This document shows, piece by piece, positions 1-11,355 of a stretch of DNA of 64,000 bases. How positions within the stretch are numbered: position 1 is the stretch's first letter; every line of letters begins with the position of its first letter. The stretch is from assembly GCA_029582155.1 (NCBI GenBank), contig CM055908.1, positions 23,893,757-23,957,756 of the forward strand. The letters run 5' to 3'. This stretch comes from Panopea generosa. Taxonomy: Eukaryota; Mollusca; Bivalvia; Adapedonta; Hiatellidae. The notes beneath the pieces are model-generated. The model ran no database searches. It was not told the DNA's origin and was given only the letters and a program-made list of their open reading frames with translations. The translations under genes were made by a program, and so were the position numbers.

Positions 1-890
1 GAAAGGGCTCTAGGAAAACTTACAGACACCTCTAGATCACACGATAGTCTCTTTGCAAACATACAGAAACATCTAGATCACAGGAAGGTATCCATGCAAA
101 CTTACAGAAACCTCTAAATCACAGTATAGTCTTTGTGCAAACTAAAGAAACCTTTAGATCACAGAAGGGATTCTTGTGCAAACTTACAAAAACTTCTAGA
201 TCACAGGATAGTCTCTATGCAAACTTACAGAAACCTCTAGTTCACACAGGATAGTCTTTGTGCAAACTTAAGAAACCTTTAGATCACAGAAGGGGCTCTG
301 TGCATACTACAGAAATATCTAGATCACAGGATAGTCTCTATACAAATATACAGAAACCTTTAGATCACAGGATAGCATCTATGCAAACTTACAGACACCT
401 CTAGATCACAGGATAGCATCTATGCAAATATACAGAAACCTGTAGATCACAGGAAGGTCTCTGTGTCAACTTACAGAAACATTTAGATCACAGGATAGTC
501 TCTGTGTCAACTTACAGAAACATCTAAATCACAGTTTGGTCTCTGTGTCAACTTACAGAAATGTCTAGATCACAGTATATTCTCTGTGTCAACTTAAAAA
601 ACATTTAGATCACAGAAAGGTCTCTGAGAAACCTCCAGATCACAGGATAGTATCTATGCAAACTTACAGAAACATCCTTACTTACCTCCTGTAATATAGG
701 TCTCTAGAGTCCAGAAGAGTCTCTATAAAAATACATAAAATCTGGATCACAAGAGGGTATCTCTGCAAACTTACAGATACCTCTATATTACAGGAGTGGC
801 TCTGTGCAGTCTTACAGAGACCTCTAGAGCATAGGAACATCTCTGTAAGTTTGCACAGAGACCCTCCTATGATCTAGAGGTCTCTGTAAG
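1..890. repeat. 41-bp minisatellite array ending in an inverted unit
   Basis: About 20 diverged copies of a unit near 41 bp run from the left edge. Each contains the pieces ACAGAAACCTCTAGATCACA and GGATAGTCTCT followed by GCAAACTT. The array is cut by the window edge. The last unit is inverted: 811-835 pairs almost perfectly with 865-890, giving a hairpin with arms of about 25 bp. No coding content is seen. Confidence 0.9.
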
Positions 891-1732
891 TTTTGTTATA
901 TTTGTCTTATCATAACTGTTAAAATTAAAGATGGCAACTATTGCTAAATATAGAACATTCAAGTTGTGGATGATTCATGATAGACTGATTTTCTATTCAT
1001 TAGAGTTCAAACAAACATTAATTGAATCATGAATAGCGATATATGTATAATAAGTTTGACATGAATTGTATATTGAAATATTTCAAATCTGAATGCTTAG
1101 AGTAAAACATTAAATATGCTTTAAATACCCCCTACCCCCACACACAACCCTTCAAATACAGCGGTTGTTTTATTAAAAACTATAAACCATATTTTTGCAG
1201 GTTGTTCTAAAACAATCATCACATAACAATTAAAGGATAACGTAACACCACTGTAGTTTTACAAAAACTAAAAATACATTCTAAAATATAAAGTTCCAGG
1301 TACAATACAATCATTGTGTCTTAACAACTCGAAGTTTTTGTATTTTTTGTTGGTGTAAAAATTGATCTATATTATAATCTAGGAATTCATTCTATACCTG
1401 TAAGTGAATAGCCAATCACCTACTCCAGATGTAATCATGTGACTGTACAATATGTAGAAAATTATTGGATCCAATAACTTTTATACATGTATTGTCCAGT
1501 TCAAAATTCAATATGGTGACTAAAAAAAAGGAAATAAATTGAGTAGAAATTTCAATAATAAAAACAAACAACTGACAAAATGTTCCGCATGACGATGACG
1601 TTAAAAAAATCTGAATATCTCCGCTAATCATCTGCCGCTTTGAACACACGATTTATTTATTTAAAATGATCTTGATTTTTCTTTACTCTTTTGGTAAATT
1701 TCTTTCAGATTGAGTTATAGGTTAAAAAGATC
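891..1732. other. AT-rich stretch without a recognised gene
   Basis: I see only AT-rich sequence and a 77-codon minus-strand open frame (1416-1649) that resembles nothing I know and lacks the base composition of the two real genes. It may be upstream intron or 5' flank of the SAXO-like gene, whose first exons I could not find here. Confidence 0.5.
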
Positions 1733-1893
1733 ATTTTACAGTGTTTTGTACAATATGGGAATATATTGTATGAGTATTTATTGTGGTGAAAACCATGCTG
1801 AACTTGGTTCCTAATGTGTCTCATCCAATATGGTTTTCACCACAATATGTACTCGTACAATATATTCCCATATTGTACAGAACACTGTAAAAT
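1733..1893. mobile_element. Foldback (MITE-like) element, copy 1
   Basis: A left arm of about 64 bp (1733-1796, including TTGTGGTGAAAACCAT) is the near-exact reverse complement of a right arm (1830-1893, including ATGGTTTTCACCACAA). The loop is about 33 bp. The arms also share the palindromic string TACAATATGGGAATATATTG and its complement. There is no coding capacity, so this is a non-autonomous element or palindromic repeat. Confidence 0.75.
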
Positions 1894-1914
1894 AACCTTA
1901 TATTATTATACTTG

Positions 1915-2045
1915 TACGTATTGTGGTGAAAACCATATTGAACTTTGTTTCTACGCCGTCTCGTCCAGTATGGTTTTCACCACAATACAATTATAATACT
2001 CGTACAATATATACCCATATTGTACAAAAAATTGTAACATAACCT
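1915..2045. mobile_element. Foldback element, copy 2 (partial)
   Basis: The same arm sequences recur directly beside copy 1: TTGTGGTGAAAACCAT at about 1921-1936 and ATGGTTTTCACCACAA at about 1970-1985, followed by the outer arm to about 2038. The left outer arm is missing. This may be a truncated second insertion or a tandem duplication of the hairpin. Confidence 0.65.
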
Positions 2046-2130
2046 TATATTATAATCAATAGTGGATCTGTTCATGAATTTATGAACAAAAAGTTATTCC
2101 AACTACATGTACATATTTTTTTACATTTAG

Positions 2131-5100
2131 GGAGATTTTATCCACCATGGGAATGTGTCATGTCCGACAGCTCATCGCCCCATAGAAAACACGCAACATC
2201 CAACTGCCCCATTAGAAGGGCATAAAGAGTACAAGGACTTCAACACCACAAAAACCAAGAATGCCCACATGTGTATGTATAACAGCCTGGGCATAAACTC
2301 CTGTGTTCAGCCATAACCAACCTATTGAACCCTGGCATTGACTGGCTTATAAACTGAACCCAGTCAAGTATGCACTCAGGAGTCTTATAACCACACAGCA
2401 GCAGAAATGTTTGCATGCATACTTAAGTGCTTTGATATTTCCTGTATAATATCGTAGTTATATATATATTGAATAATATCTAATGTCTGAAATGTATTAT
2501 CTGGGTCCGGTTAGCTCAGTCAGTAGCATTTCTGTATCAGTCCAGGGTTGTGAATTCAAATCCAAGCCCGGCCAGTCTCCATGATGATTGATAGGACATT
2601 GCATCACATTATCATTCGTCTCTCCCTGCTGATTAAAGTTAGAAAGTTATCTGTTACCTGCAGAGATGGGTGTGCTTGAGCACTGGTTAACCTTCCTGGA
2701 TACCAGAAAAAAGTGGTTAGGCCAACTGATATTCAAATAAACTAAAGTGTTATTTTGTTAAAATATAAGTTCAGTTATCTCTCATACATTATCTTATTTC
2801 TGCACGACACTGTTGGAAAAATGTTATATTTTAAGTAAGGAATTAATTAGTACATTAAAGGCAATATATCAGGTTCAAGATTGTAGAATTAGCAAAAATA
2901 CATATTTTTTCAGTATATACTCACTTAGCTGGTACTGCCATACACCTATCTATTAAAACATACCAATATAATTTATTGAAAAGGGATTTCAAAACTTCGC
3001 CAATGTGCCCATGTCAGACATAAAATGCTCCCACTTAAAACTGCAATACTTTTCAATATGTATCAAATGAGTGCCATGACTTTGTGTAACAGGCAGAAGG
3101 CCAGGCCAGGGCAACCAAGACGACCAGCATCACTTCAAAGCCATCTCTACCGCCATGGCAGATTTCATCGCCCCAGTATCCTGTGAGCGACAGAAACCCT
3201 GCATTCCTCCCGTATCCAACCGCTTCATCCCCGCGCGCTTTGATGGTAGAACAACCTTCAGCCAGGCCTACAAGCAGTGGCCCATCACGGGCTATCAACT
3301 GCCCATATGGGCAAAGAAACCCAAGTATAAGCGGCCACAGGGTGGCTTTACTGTAAACAGTTTATACAGGGTAGGTTGTCTTTCTTTACTCAGCTTTATT
3401 CCTGAATGTCAGTATGGGAACAGTACCTACCTGATAAAGATATGTATCTAAGCCAGATTATTACTCATTTGGTAAAACTATCATTGGAATGATTAACACT
3501 GCTACAGCCAACACACAATTGTGGTTGTTTTAACATTTACAATCTGTGACGAGTCGCATCATTATGATCAAGATTATTACTTTTTTTATAACTTCCTATA
3601 ACTATTCATCTTTGACAAATCTCTGAGTAGTGGTGTGTGTTGTTCTCTATGTTACAAACTGTCAATTCCAAATGTGTGTGTTAGTTAAAATATTGTGTAA
3701 GTTGGACAAGAATTATGCACTTAATAACCTCCTGTAAGATTACTTTATTTGTATGTCTACATCATCTCCCCTACCAAACTCAGAATCTACACATCATCTC
3801 CTCTATAAAACTCAGTATATACACATCATCTCCCCTACCAAACTCAGTATCTACACATCATCTCCCCTACCAAACTGAGTATCTACACATCATCTCCCCT
3901 ACCAAACTCAGTATCTACACATCATTTTCCCTACCAAACTCAGTATCTGCACATCATCTCCCCTACCAAACTCAGTATCTAAACATCATCTCCCCTACCA
4001 AACTGAGTATCTACACATCATCTCCCCTATCAAACTCAGTATCTACACATCATCTCCCCTACCAAACTCAGTATCTACACATCATCTCCCCTACCAAACT
4101 CAGTATCTAAACATCATCTCCCCTACCAAACTCAGTATCTAAACATCATCCCCTACCAAAGTCAGTATTTACACATCATCTCCCCTGCCAAACTCAGTAT
4201 CTAAACATCATCTCCCCTACCAAACTCAGTATCTAAACATCATCTCCCCTACCAAACTCAGTATCTACACATCATTTCCCCTACCAAACTGAGTATCTAC
4301 ACATCATCTCCCCTACCAAACTCAGTATCTACACATCATTTCCCCTACCAAACTCAGTATCTGCACATCATCTCCCCTACCAAACTCAGTATCTAAACAT
4401 CATCTCCCCTACCAAACTGAGTATCTACACATCATCTCCCCTATCAAACTCAGTATCTACACATCATATCCCCTATCAAACTCAGTATCTACACATCATC
4501 TCCCCTACCAAACTCAGTATCTACACATCATCTCCCCTACCAAACTCAGTATCTAAACATCATCTCCCCTACCAAACTCAGTATCTAAACATCATCCCCT
4601 ACCAAACTCAGTATCTACACATCATCTCCCCTACCAAACTCAGTATCTAAACATCATCTCCCCTACCAAACTCAGTATCTAAACATCATCTCCCCTACCA
4701 AACTCAGTATCTACACATCATCTCCCCTACCAAACTCAGTATCTACACATCATCTCCCCTACCAAATTCAGTATCTAAACATCATCTCCCCTACCAAACT
4801 CAGTATCTAAACATCATATCCCCTACCAAACTCAGTATCTACACATCATCTCCCCTACCAAACTCAGTATCTAAACATCATCTCCCCTACCAAACTCAGT
4901 ATCTTCACATCATCTCCCCTACCAAACTCAGTATCTAAACATCATATCCCCTACCAAACTCAGTATCTTCACATCATCTCCCCTACCAAACTCAGTATCT
5001 AAACATCATCTCCCTTACCAAACTCAGTATCTACACATCATCTCCCCTACCAAACTCAGTATCTAAACATCATCCCCTACCAAACTCAGTATCTTCACAT

Positions 5101-8100
5101 CATCTCCCCTACCAAACTCAGTATCTAAACATCATATCCCCTACCAAACTCAGTATCTACACATCATCTCCCCTACCAAACTCAGTATCTAAACATCATA
5201 TCCCCTACCAAACTCAGTATCTAAACATCATATCCCCTACCAAACTCAGTATCTAAACATCATCTCCCCCTACCAAACTCAGTTTCTACACATCATCCCC
5301 TACCAAACTCAGTATATACACATCATCTCCCCTACCAAACTCAGTATCTACACATCATCTCCCCTACAAAACTCAGTATCTACACATCATCTCCCCCTAC
5401 CAAACTCAGTTTCTACACATCATCCCCTACCAAACTCAGTATATACACATCATCTCCCCTACCAAACTCAGTATCTACACATCATCTCCCCTACCAAACT
5501 CAGTATCTACACATCATCCCCCCTACCAAACTCAGTATCTAAACAACTTCTCCCCTACCAAAGTCAGTATCTACACATCATCTCCCCTACCAAACTCAGT
5601 ATCTAAACATCATATCCCTTACCAAACTCAGTATCTACACATCATCTCCCCTACAAAACTCAGTATCTAAACATCATCCCCTACCAAACTCAGTATCTAA
5701 ACATCATCCCCTACAAAACTCAGTATCTACACATCATCTCCCCTACCAAACTCAGTATCTACACATCATCTCCCCTACCTACCAAACTCAGTATCTACAC
5801 ATCATCTCCCCTACCAAATTCAGTATCTACACATCATCTTCCCTACCAAACTCAGTATCTACACATCATCTCCCCTACCAAACTCAGTATCTACACATAA
5901 TCTCCCCTACCAAACTCAGTATCTACACAACATTGCCCCTACCACACTCAGTATCTGCACATCATCTCCCCTACCAAACGCAGTATCTAAACATCATCTC
6001 CCCTACCAAACTCAATATCTACACATCATTTCCCCTACCAAAGTCAGTATCTGCACATCACCTCCCCTACCAAACTCAGTATCTACACATCATTTCCCCT
6101 ACCAAAGTCAGTATCTTCATCATTATCTCCCCTACCAAACTCAGTATCTACACATCATATGTCCTACCAAACTCAGTATCTACACATCATTTCCCCTACC
6201 AAAGTCAGTATCTGCATCATCATCTCCCCTACCAAACTCAGTATCTACACATAATCTCCCCTACCAAACTCAGTATCTACACATCATCTCCCCTATCAAA
6301 TTCAGTATCTACACATCATCTTCCCTACCAAACTCAGTATCTACACATCATCTTCCCTACCAAACTCAGTATCTACACATAATCTCCCCTACCAAACTCA
6401 GTATCTACACAACATTGCCCCTACCAAACTCAGTATCTGCACATCATCTCCCCTACCAAACTCAGTATCTAAACATCATATCCCCTACCAAACTCAGTAT
6501 CTTCACATCATCTCCCCTACCAAACTCAGTATCTAAACATCATCTCCCTTACCAAACTCAGTATCTACACATCATCTCCCCTACCAAACTCAGTATCTAA
6601 ACATCATCCCCTACCAAACTCAGTATCTTCACATCATCTCCCCTACCAAACTCAGTATCTAAACATCATATCCCCTACCAAACTAAGTATCTACACACCA
6701 GTGTCCCTACCAAACTCAGTATCCACACAACATTGCCCCTACCAAACTCAGTATCTGCACATCATCACCCCTACCAAAGCTAAACTTGTAGACTACCACT
6801 TACAGCATGATTACGTAGACCCAAAGGTGATCGTTCCTCCACAGCCAATCTGTCCGAAAGCAGGTGGCAACATTGTGAAGCACAACAGTGGAGACATCAG
6901 GTTTGAAAGTTCTACTACGTACAGTAAGGACTACAGACTCTGGGAGAATATAGAGCCTCCAGAGTCATACAGAATGATAGAAGTGTACAAGTCTCCTCGA
7001 GAAGCAATGGTCTGCGAGACCAATCATAGGTCAGACTATAAAGGTATCATAATCTTATTTTCTTATCGTTGGTTCCAATATAGATTCACATCATTTGCCA
7101 GGATATATAAAAAAATCATATATATACTATTCTATAATTGTAAAAGGTGATTCTAAAATCTTTGTAAAAAAACCTGATGTTTTATATAATCATTTTACTA
7201 CAAACTAACACATGTGTTGTATCCGAGGTTCTATTTTGTGTCTGGTAATGATGATAACTTGCAGGAAGCAGGATAAAATAGTACTCATTCTTAATTCAAT
7301 TGAAATTCCCTTTGAAATTTATGGTACTTTACTCGAAAAAAAAATAGAATCAAGAATCAACTAAATTATAGAAGTATTAGAATAATAATTATATAACCTC
7401 ACCTACTAAATCATGTGAATGCAATCTCAATCTTTATCACAAAAAGCAACTATTCCATGTTCTTCAAACTCATAAAAACTAGATGCCTAAGGACTTCAAT
7501 GTTGCCCTGCGCCATTACAGACCTGTGATCAAACGTTACATTATGGTTAACATTTAAGGCAGGTTACAAGATATGGCATGTTTCAAGATATTGAGCAGAC
7601 ACCTGGGTCTTGAGCAAGTCACATCGTCTGATTATGGTGAACATTTGTGCAATGTTATTTCAAAATGGTGCTTAACAGATACAAAATATTTCTGACCTTT
7701 AACCTTGGAGACCTTGACCTTTGAGCTAGGGACTACAATGAGCACGTCACATTGTTTTATTGTGGTGAACATTGTGCCATGTTATTTAAAAATCTCGTTA
7801 CATGATTTAAAAGATATGAAGCAGACATGACCTTTAACTTAGAATGTGACCTTGACCTCTAAACATTGTCAAATTATGTTGAACATTTTAATTTAGTTTG
7901 TAAAGGTTTGATTCACAATCAAAGTGAAACAGTAAGTTTAGAATAACAGACTTTATCACTTATGGCTGTATCACTTCAGTGTTCTCTCACTGAAACGAAA
8001 CTAAATACCTTACTACTGAAACCCAACAGTTAAGGCCTGTATGTTAGATGTTTAGTTTAAATGCTCTTATTGTGTAGGTGAACCTTCCCCGAAGATGAAG

Positions 8101-8406
8101 CCTAGCCGTCTCATCTCGCAGTATCGTGATCTCAATACTAACGTCACTACCAAGTTTGTCACCACCTATAGCGAAAATTTCCAGTCGCCAAGACCAAAAA
8201 GTACTCCCTACGCTGCTGCTGCTCACAATGAAGGCATTGAAGTCAAGCCAAGATCCTGCTCTGCCAAGAACCACTACCCCACTCCAGCATCTACTTCAAC
8301 ACTCCCGATTGTGCAGTCTATACCAAGACCAGACCTCTCTGCCAAACAGAAACAAGCCAGCATAGAAAGTTGTGAAAAAATTGTGGTGACTCCTACACTT
8401 GCATAA
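2131..8406 (+). CDS. SAXO/FAM154-like axonemal microtubule-stabilising protein, 3' part of gene
   Basis: Four exons join in frame: 2131-2272, 3093-3370, 6752-7043 and 8078-8406, giving 346 residues and a TAA stop. Donors are GTATGT, GTAGGT and GTATCA, and every acceptor is AG. The product carries spaced Mn-like modules typical of SAXO proteins: a DGRTTFSQAYKQW stretch in the second exon, ESSTTYSKDYRLW in the third and VTTYSENF in the last. Family members bind and stabilise microtubules of cilia and flagella. The first exon listed opens in frame (GDFIHHGNV) without a start, so the N-terminus lies upstream, outside the window or in an unrecognised exon. The third exon's acceptor is in the last unit of the 32-bp array. 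Its first eight residues (YLHIITPT) would then be repeat-derived. A weaker alternative is donor 3375 with acceptor 6779. The family call rests on motif resemblance only. Confidence 0.7.
2503..2748 (+). mobile_element. tRNA-derived SINE, family A
   Basis: The head has an A box (GGTTAGCTCAGTCAGTAG) and a B box (GGTTGTGAATTCAAATCC). The body carries TCATTATCATTCGTCTCTC and TGTGCTTGAGCACTGGTTAA, shared with copies near 11.7, 32.6, 34.9, 36.3, 48.3, 51.4 and 63.6 kb. It lies in the first visible intron of the SAXO-like gene. Confidence 0.85.
3755..6776. repeat. 32-bp minisatellite filling a SAXO-like intron (about 94 units)
   Basis: A 32-bp unit repeats head to tail for about 3.0 kb. It reads CTCCCCTACCAAACTCAG, then TATCTACACATCAT or the variant TATCTAAACATCAT. 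Some units have lost CT or carry TTCAC, GCAC or TTTCC variants. The array takes up most of the 3371-6751 intron of the SAXO-like gene. Because 32 is not a multiple of three and the unit has few stops, the forward frames stay open for 130-150 codons; these are artefacts, not genes. Each unit resembles a 3' splice site, and the final one (AG at 6750-6751) seems to be the real acceptor. Confidence 0.95.
7560..7900. repeat. Diverged interspersed repeat of mollusc type
   Basis: Two or three degenerate copies of a segment with GACCTTGACCT, GTGGTGAACATT and TGTTATTTAAAAAT lie in the last intron of the SAXO-like gene. Repeats of this wording are common in bivalve genomes. It has no coding content, and its exact ends are unclear. 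Confidence 0.5.
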
Positions 8407-8581
8407 AAGAAAACTAATAGCTTAGCTCTTTCTTCAATTTTATGACATTTTTTAATTTTTTTATATTTATAATTATATATAACATTTACAATCTTATATG
8501 AACATATATTTCTACATTTGCATGTATATTACACACAGAACAATTTATAATATATTTACACATCTTTTATCATGCTTGCAA

Positions 8582-8587
8582 AATAAA
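8582..8587 (+). terminator. Polyadenylation signal of the SAXO-like gene
   Basis: AATAAA lies about 175 bp after the stop codon, in AT-rich 3' sequence just before the 50-bp array. It is the best candidate for the transcript end. Confidence 0.45.
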
Positions 8588-8732
8588 TAATTATAGATGA
8601 AATATGAATTAAATGAAGCATGTATAGAAAGGTAGACTTTATTACTCTTTACTATCATTGTTAAAAAGTATTTGGTTATCGGTTGTATTATTTGTTACTG
8701 CTACATGGTATAAATTATACTGAAAAATCACG

Positions 8733-10265
8733 TGTTGTAAACAAGACATCTGCATCACAGATACCGTAATGACCAATGTCCTGTTGTAAACATGAACTAC
8801 AGCACAGATGCTATAAATGACCAATGTCCTGTTGTGAACACGAACTTCGACACAGATGCTATAAATGACCAATGTCCTGTTGTAAAAAAGACACCTGCAG
8901 CACAGATGCCATAAATGACCAATGTCCTGTTGTAAACACAAACTTCGACACAGATGCTATAAATGACCAATGTCCTGTTGTAAACAAAACACCTGCAGCA
9001 CAGATGCCATAAATGACCAATGTCCTGTTGTAAACAAGACATCTTCAGCACAGATGTTATAAATGACCTTTGTCCTGTTGTAAACAAGACACCGGCAGCA
9101 CAGATGACATAAACGACCAATGTCCATTTGTTAACCAGACACCTGCAGCGCAGATGCTATAAATGACCAATGTTCTGCTGTAAACAAGACAACTTCAGCA
9201 CAGATGCCATAAATGACCACTGTCCTTTTGTAAACAAAACATCTGCAGCACAGATGTTATAAATGACCTTTGTCCTGTTGCAAAAAGACACCTGCAGCAC
9301 AGATGCCATAAATGACCAATGTCCTGTTGTAAACAAGACATCTTCTGCACAGATGCCATAAATGACCAATCTCCTGTTGTAAACAAGCCATCTTCAGCAC
9401 AGATGCCATTAATGACCAATGTCCTGTTGTTAACACAAACTTCAGCACAGACGCCATAAATGACCAATGTCCTGTTGTAAACAAGACATCTTTAGCACAG
9501 ATGCCATAAATGACCAATGTCATTTTGTAAACAAGACACCTGCAACACAGATGCCATAAATGACCAATGTCCTGTTGTTAACACAAACTTCAGCACAGAT
9601 GCCATAAATGATCAATGTCCTGTTGTAAACAAGACATCTTTAGCACAGATGCCATAAATGACCAATGTCATTTTGTAAACAAGACACCTGCAGCACAGAT
9701 GCCATAAATGATCAATGTCCTGTTGTTAACACAAACTTCAGCACAGATGCCATAAATGACCAATGTCCTGTTGTAAACAAGACATCTTTAGCACTGATGC
9801 CATAAGTGACCAATGTCATTTTGTAAACAAGACACCTGCAGCACAGATGCCATAAATGACCAATGTCCTGTTGTTAACACAAACTTCAGCACAGACACCA
9901 TAAATGACCAATGTCCTGTTGTAAACAAGACATCTTTAGCACAGATGCCATAAATGACCAATGTCATTTTGTTAACAAGACACCTGCAGCACAGATACCA
10001 TATATAACCAATCTCCTGCTGTAAACAAGACATCTTCAGCACAGATGCTATAAATGACCAATGTTGTTTTGTAAACAAGATACCTGAAGCACAGATTCCA
10101 TAAATGACCAATGTCCTGCTGTTAACAAAACATCTTCAGTACAGATGCCATAAATGGCAAATGTCCTGCTGTAAACAAGACATCTTCAGCACAGATGCCA
10201 TAAATGACAAATGTCCTGTTGTCAACAAGGAACTTCAGCACAGATGCCATAAATAACCAATGTCC
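8733..10265. repeat. 50-bp minisatellite with higher-order structure (about 30 units)
   Basis: The 50-bp unit contains GACCAATGTCCTGTTGTAAA, a variable middle and CAGCACAGATGCCATAAAT. Middle variants include AAGACATCTTCAG, AAGACACCTGCAG and ACACAAACTTCAG. Between about 9430 and 9900 three variants alternate in a fixed order, so that TTAACACAAACTTCAG recurs every 148 bp (9430, 9578, 9726, 9874). Minus-strand open frames of 70-107 codons come from the repeat. It fills the space between the two convergent genes. Confidence 0.95.
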
Positions 10266-11089
10266 AAATTGATTCACTATTTAAATACTTAAAATGTTAT
10301 TTGTTATAATATTAAGTTGTTTCACCTAAAGACAGAACAAATACACATAGTTGAAATGACCAAGAGTACAAAATGACCTGGACAGTTTGATATTGTCATG
10401 GATGTGGTAACAATTATAGAAAATTTGCCAGTGCTAGTCTGTTTTATTTGATGTTTAAAAGTGTGTGTGTTTTACGATACAAAATAATTTTGATCATCTT
10501 CAATGCTTGCTTTTCTAAAAGCAAACATCAGAGACAAACGAGACTGGCAGTCTGTATTGTTAGATGCATATATTTGATAACATCTAAATGAAACGGAGGA
10601 ATCCATTTACAGGTAGAAAGTCGTCCCCGACACAAGCACTTTGCACATAGGAAGGAATTTTTCTTAACAAGTGTTTCAATGTTTTAAAGAAAACGTTGTT
10701 TTTTTTATTTGGATACATATACATGCACTATATATGTATATATATATATACATTAAATTGCTTTGCTATCTTGCCACAAGGTTGAAACTTCATTTAATTA
10801 TTTCTGTATAGGCTAAAATCATAAAACAGTTAACCTCCAAATCCAATGTCAATTCATATTTTATCAATTGTTTGTAAGCATATCCCTGTATATTGCTGGG
10901 CAGCAGTGTACTGATATCAAACCAGTAATACCGAGTCCCCGGAACTGCAGCTCAACTTCTGCATTTACCTCAAACAATTTATTTTTCACTAATTACTGCT
11001 GCTGATCTGACTGATGACCGCTGATGTCCGGTCTTCAGGGTCACATCACACCCGTAACTTAATTAAGTTTCACTTTGTAGCTGCCATCC
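10266..11089. other. Intergenic 3' flank between convergent genes
   Basis: No gene is seen. There is a short (TA)n tract near 10730-10752. The segment separates the 50-bp array from the 3' end of THG1. Confidence 0.5.
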
Positions 11090-11095
11090 TTTATT
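11090..11095 (-). terminator. Candidate polyadenylation signal of THG1
   Basis: AATAAA on the minus strand lies about 260 bp downstream of the THG1 stop codon. No closer canonical hexamer was seen. Confidence 0.4.
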
Positions 11096-11355
11096 TCTGA
11101 TTCACATTTACAAACAATGTACGCTCATGGTACACAACTGACTAATTATCCAGCATTACTCAATCCAACATCTACAGCTGTTTCTGCATGTGATACGGTT
11201 GTGATACGTTTCCATGGTTACGCTCACATGACTTATCATCAATGTACATGAAACAGATAAAATACATTTCCATAGATACATTGACATGACAGAATTCACA
11301 ACACAGCTGGTTCCCTTCATATTTAAGTATCTTGTAAATGTTTAGCTGCAATTTA

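Noticed and set aside
1..890. CRISPR-like array
   Set aside because: The units abut with no unique spacers and the DNA is clearly eukaryotic. The same applies to the other arrays.
3715..6600. Plus-strand frames of 61-149 codons with HHLPYQTQYL repeats
   Set aside because: They are read-through of the 32-bp intron array. Only the last eight residues before the SAXO-like exon may be translated.
8642..10111. Minus-strand frames with LFTTGHWSFMASVL repeats
   Set aside because: They are repeat artefacts of the 50-bp array.
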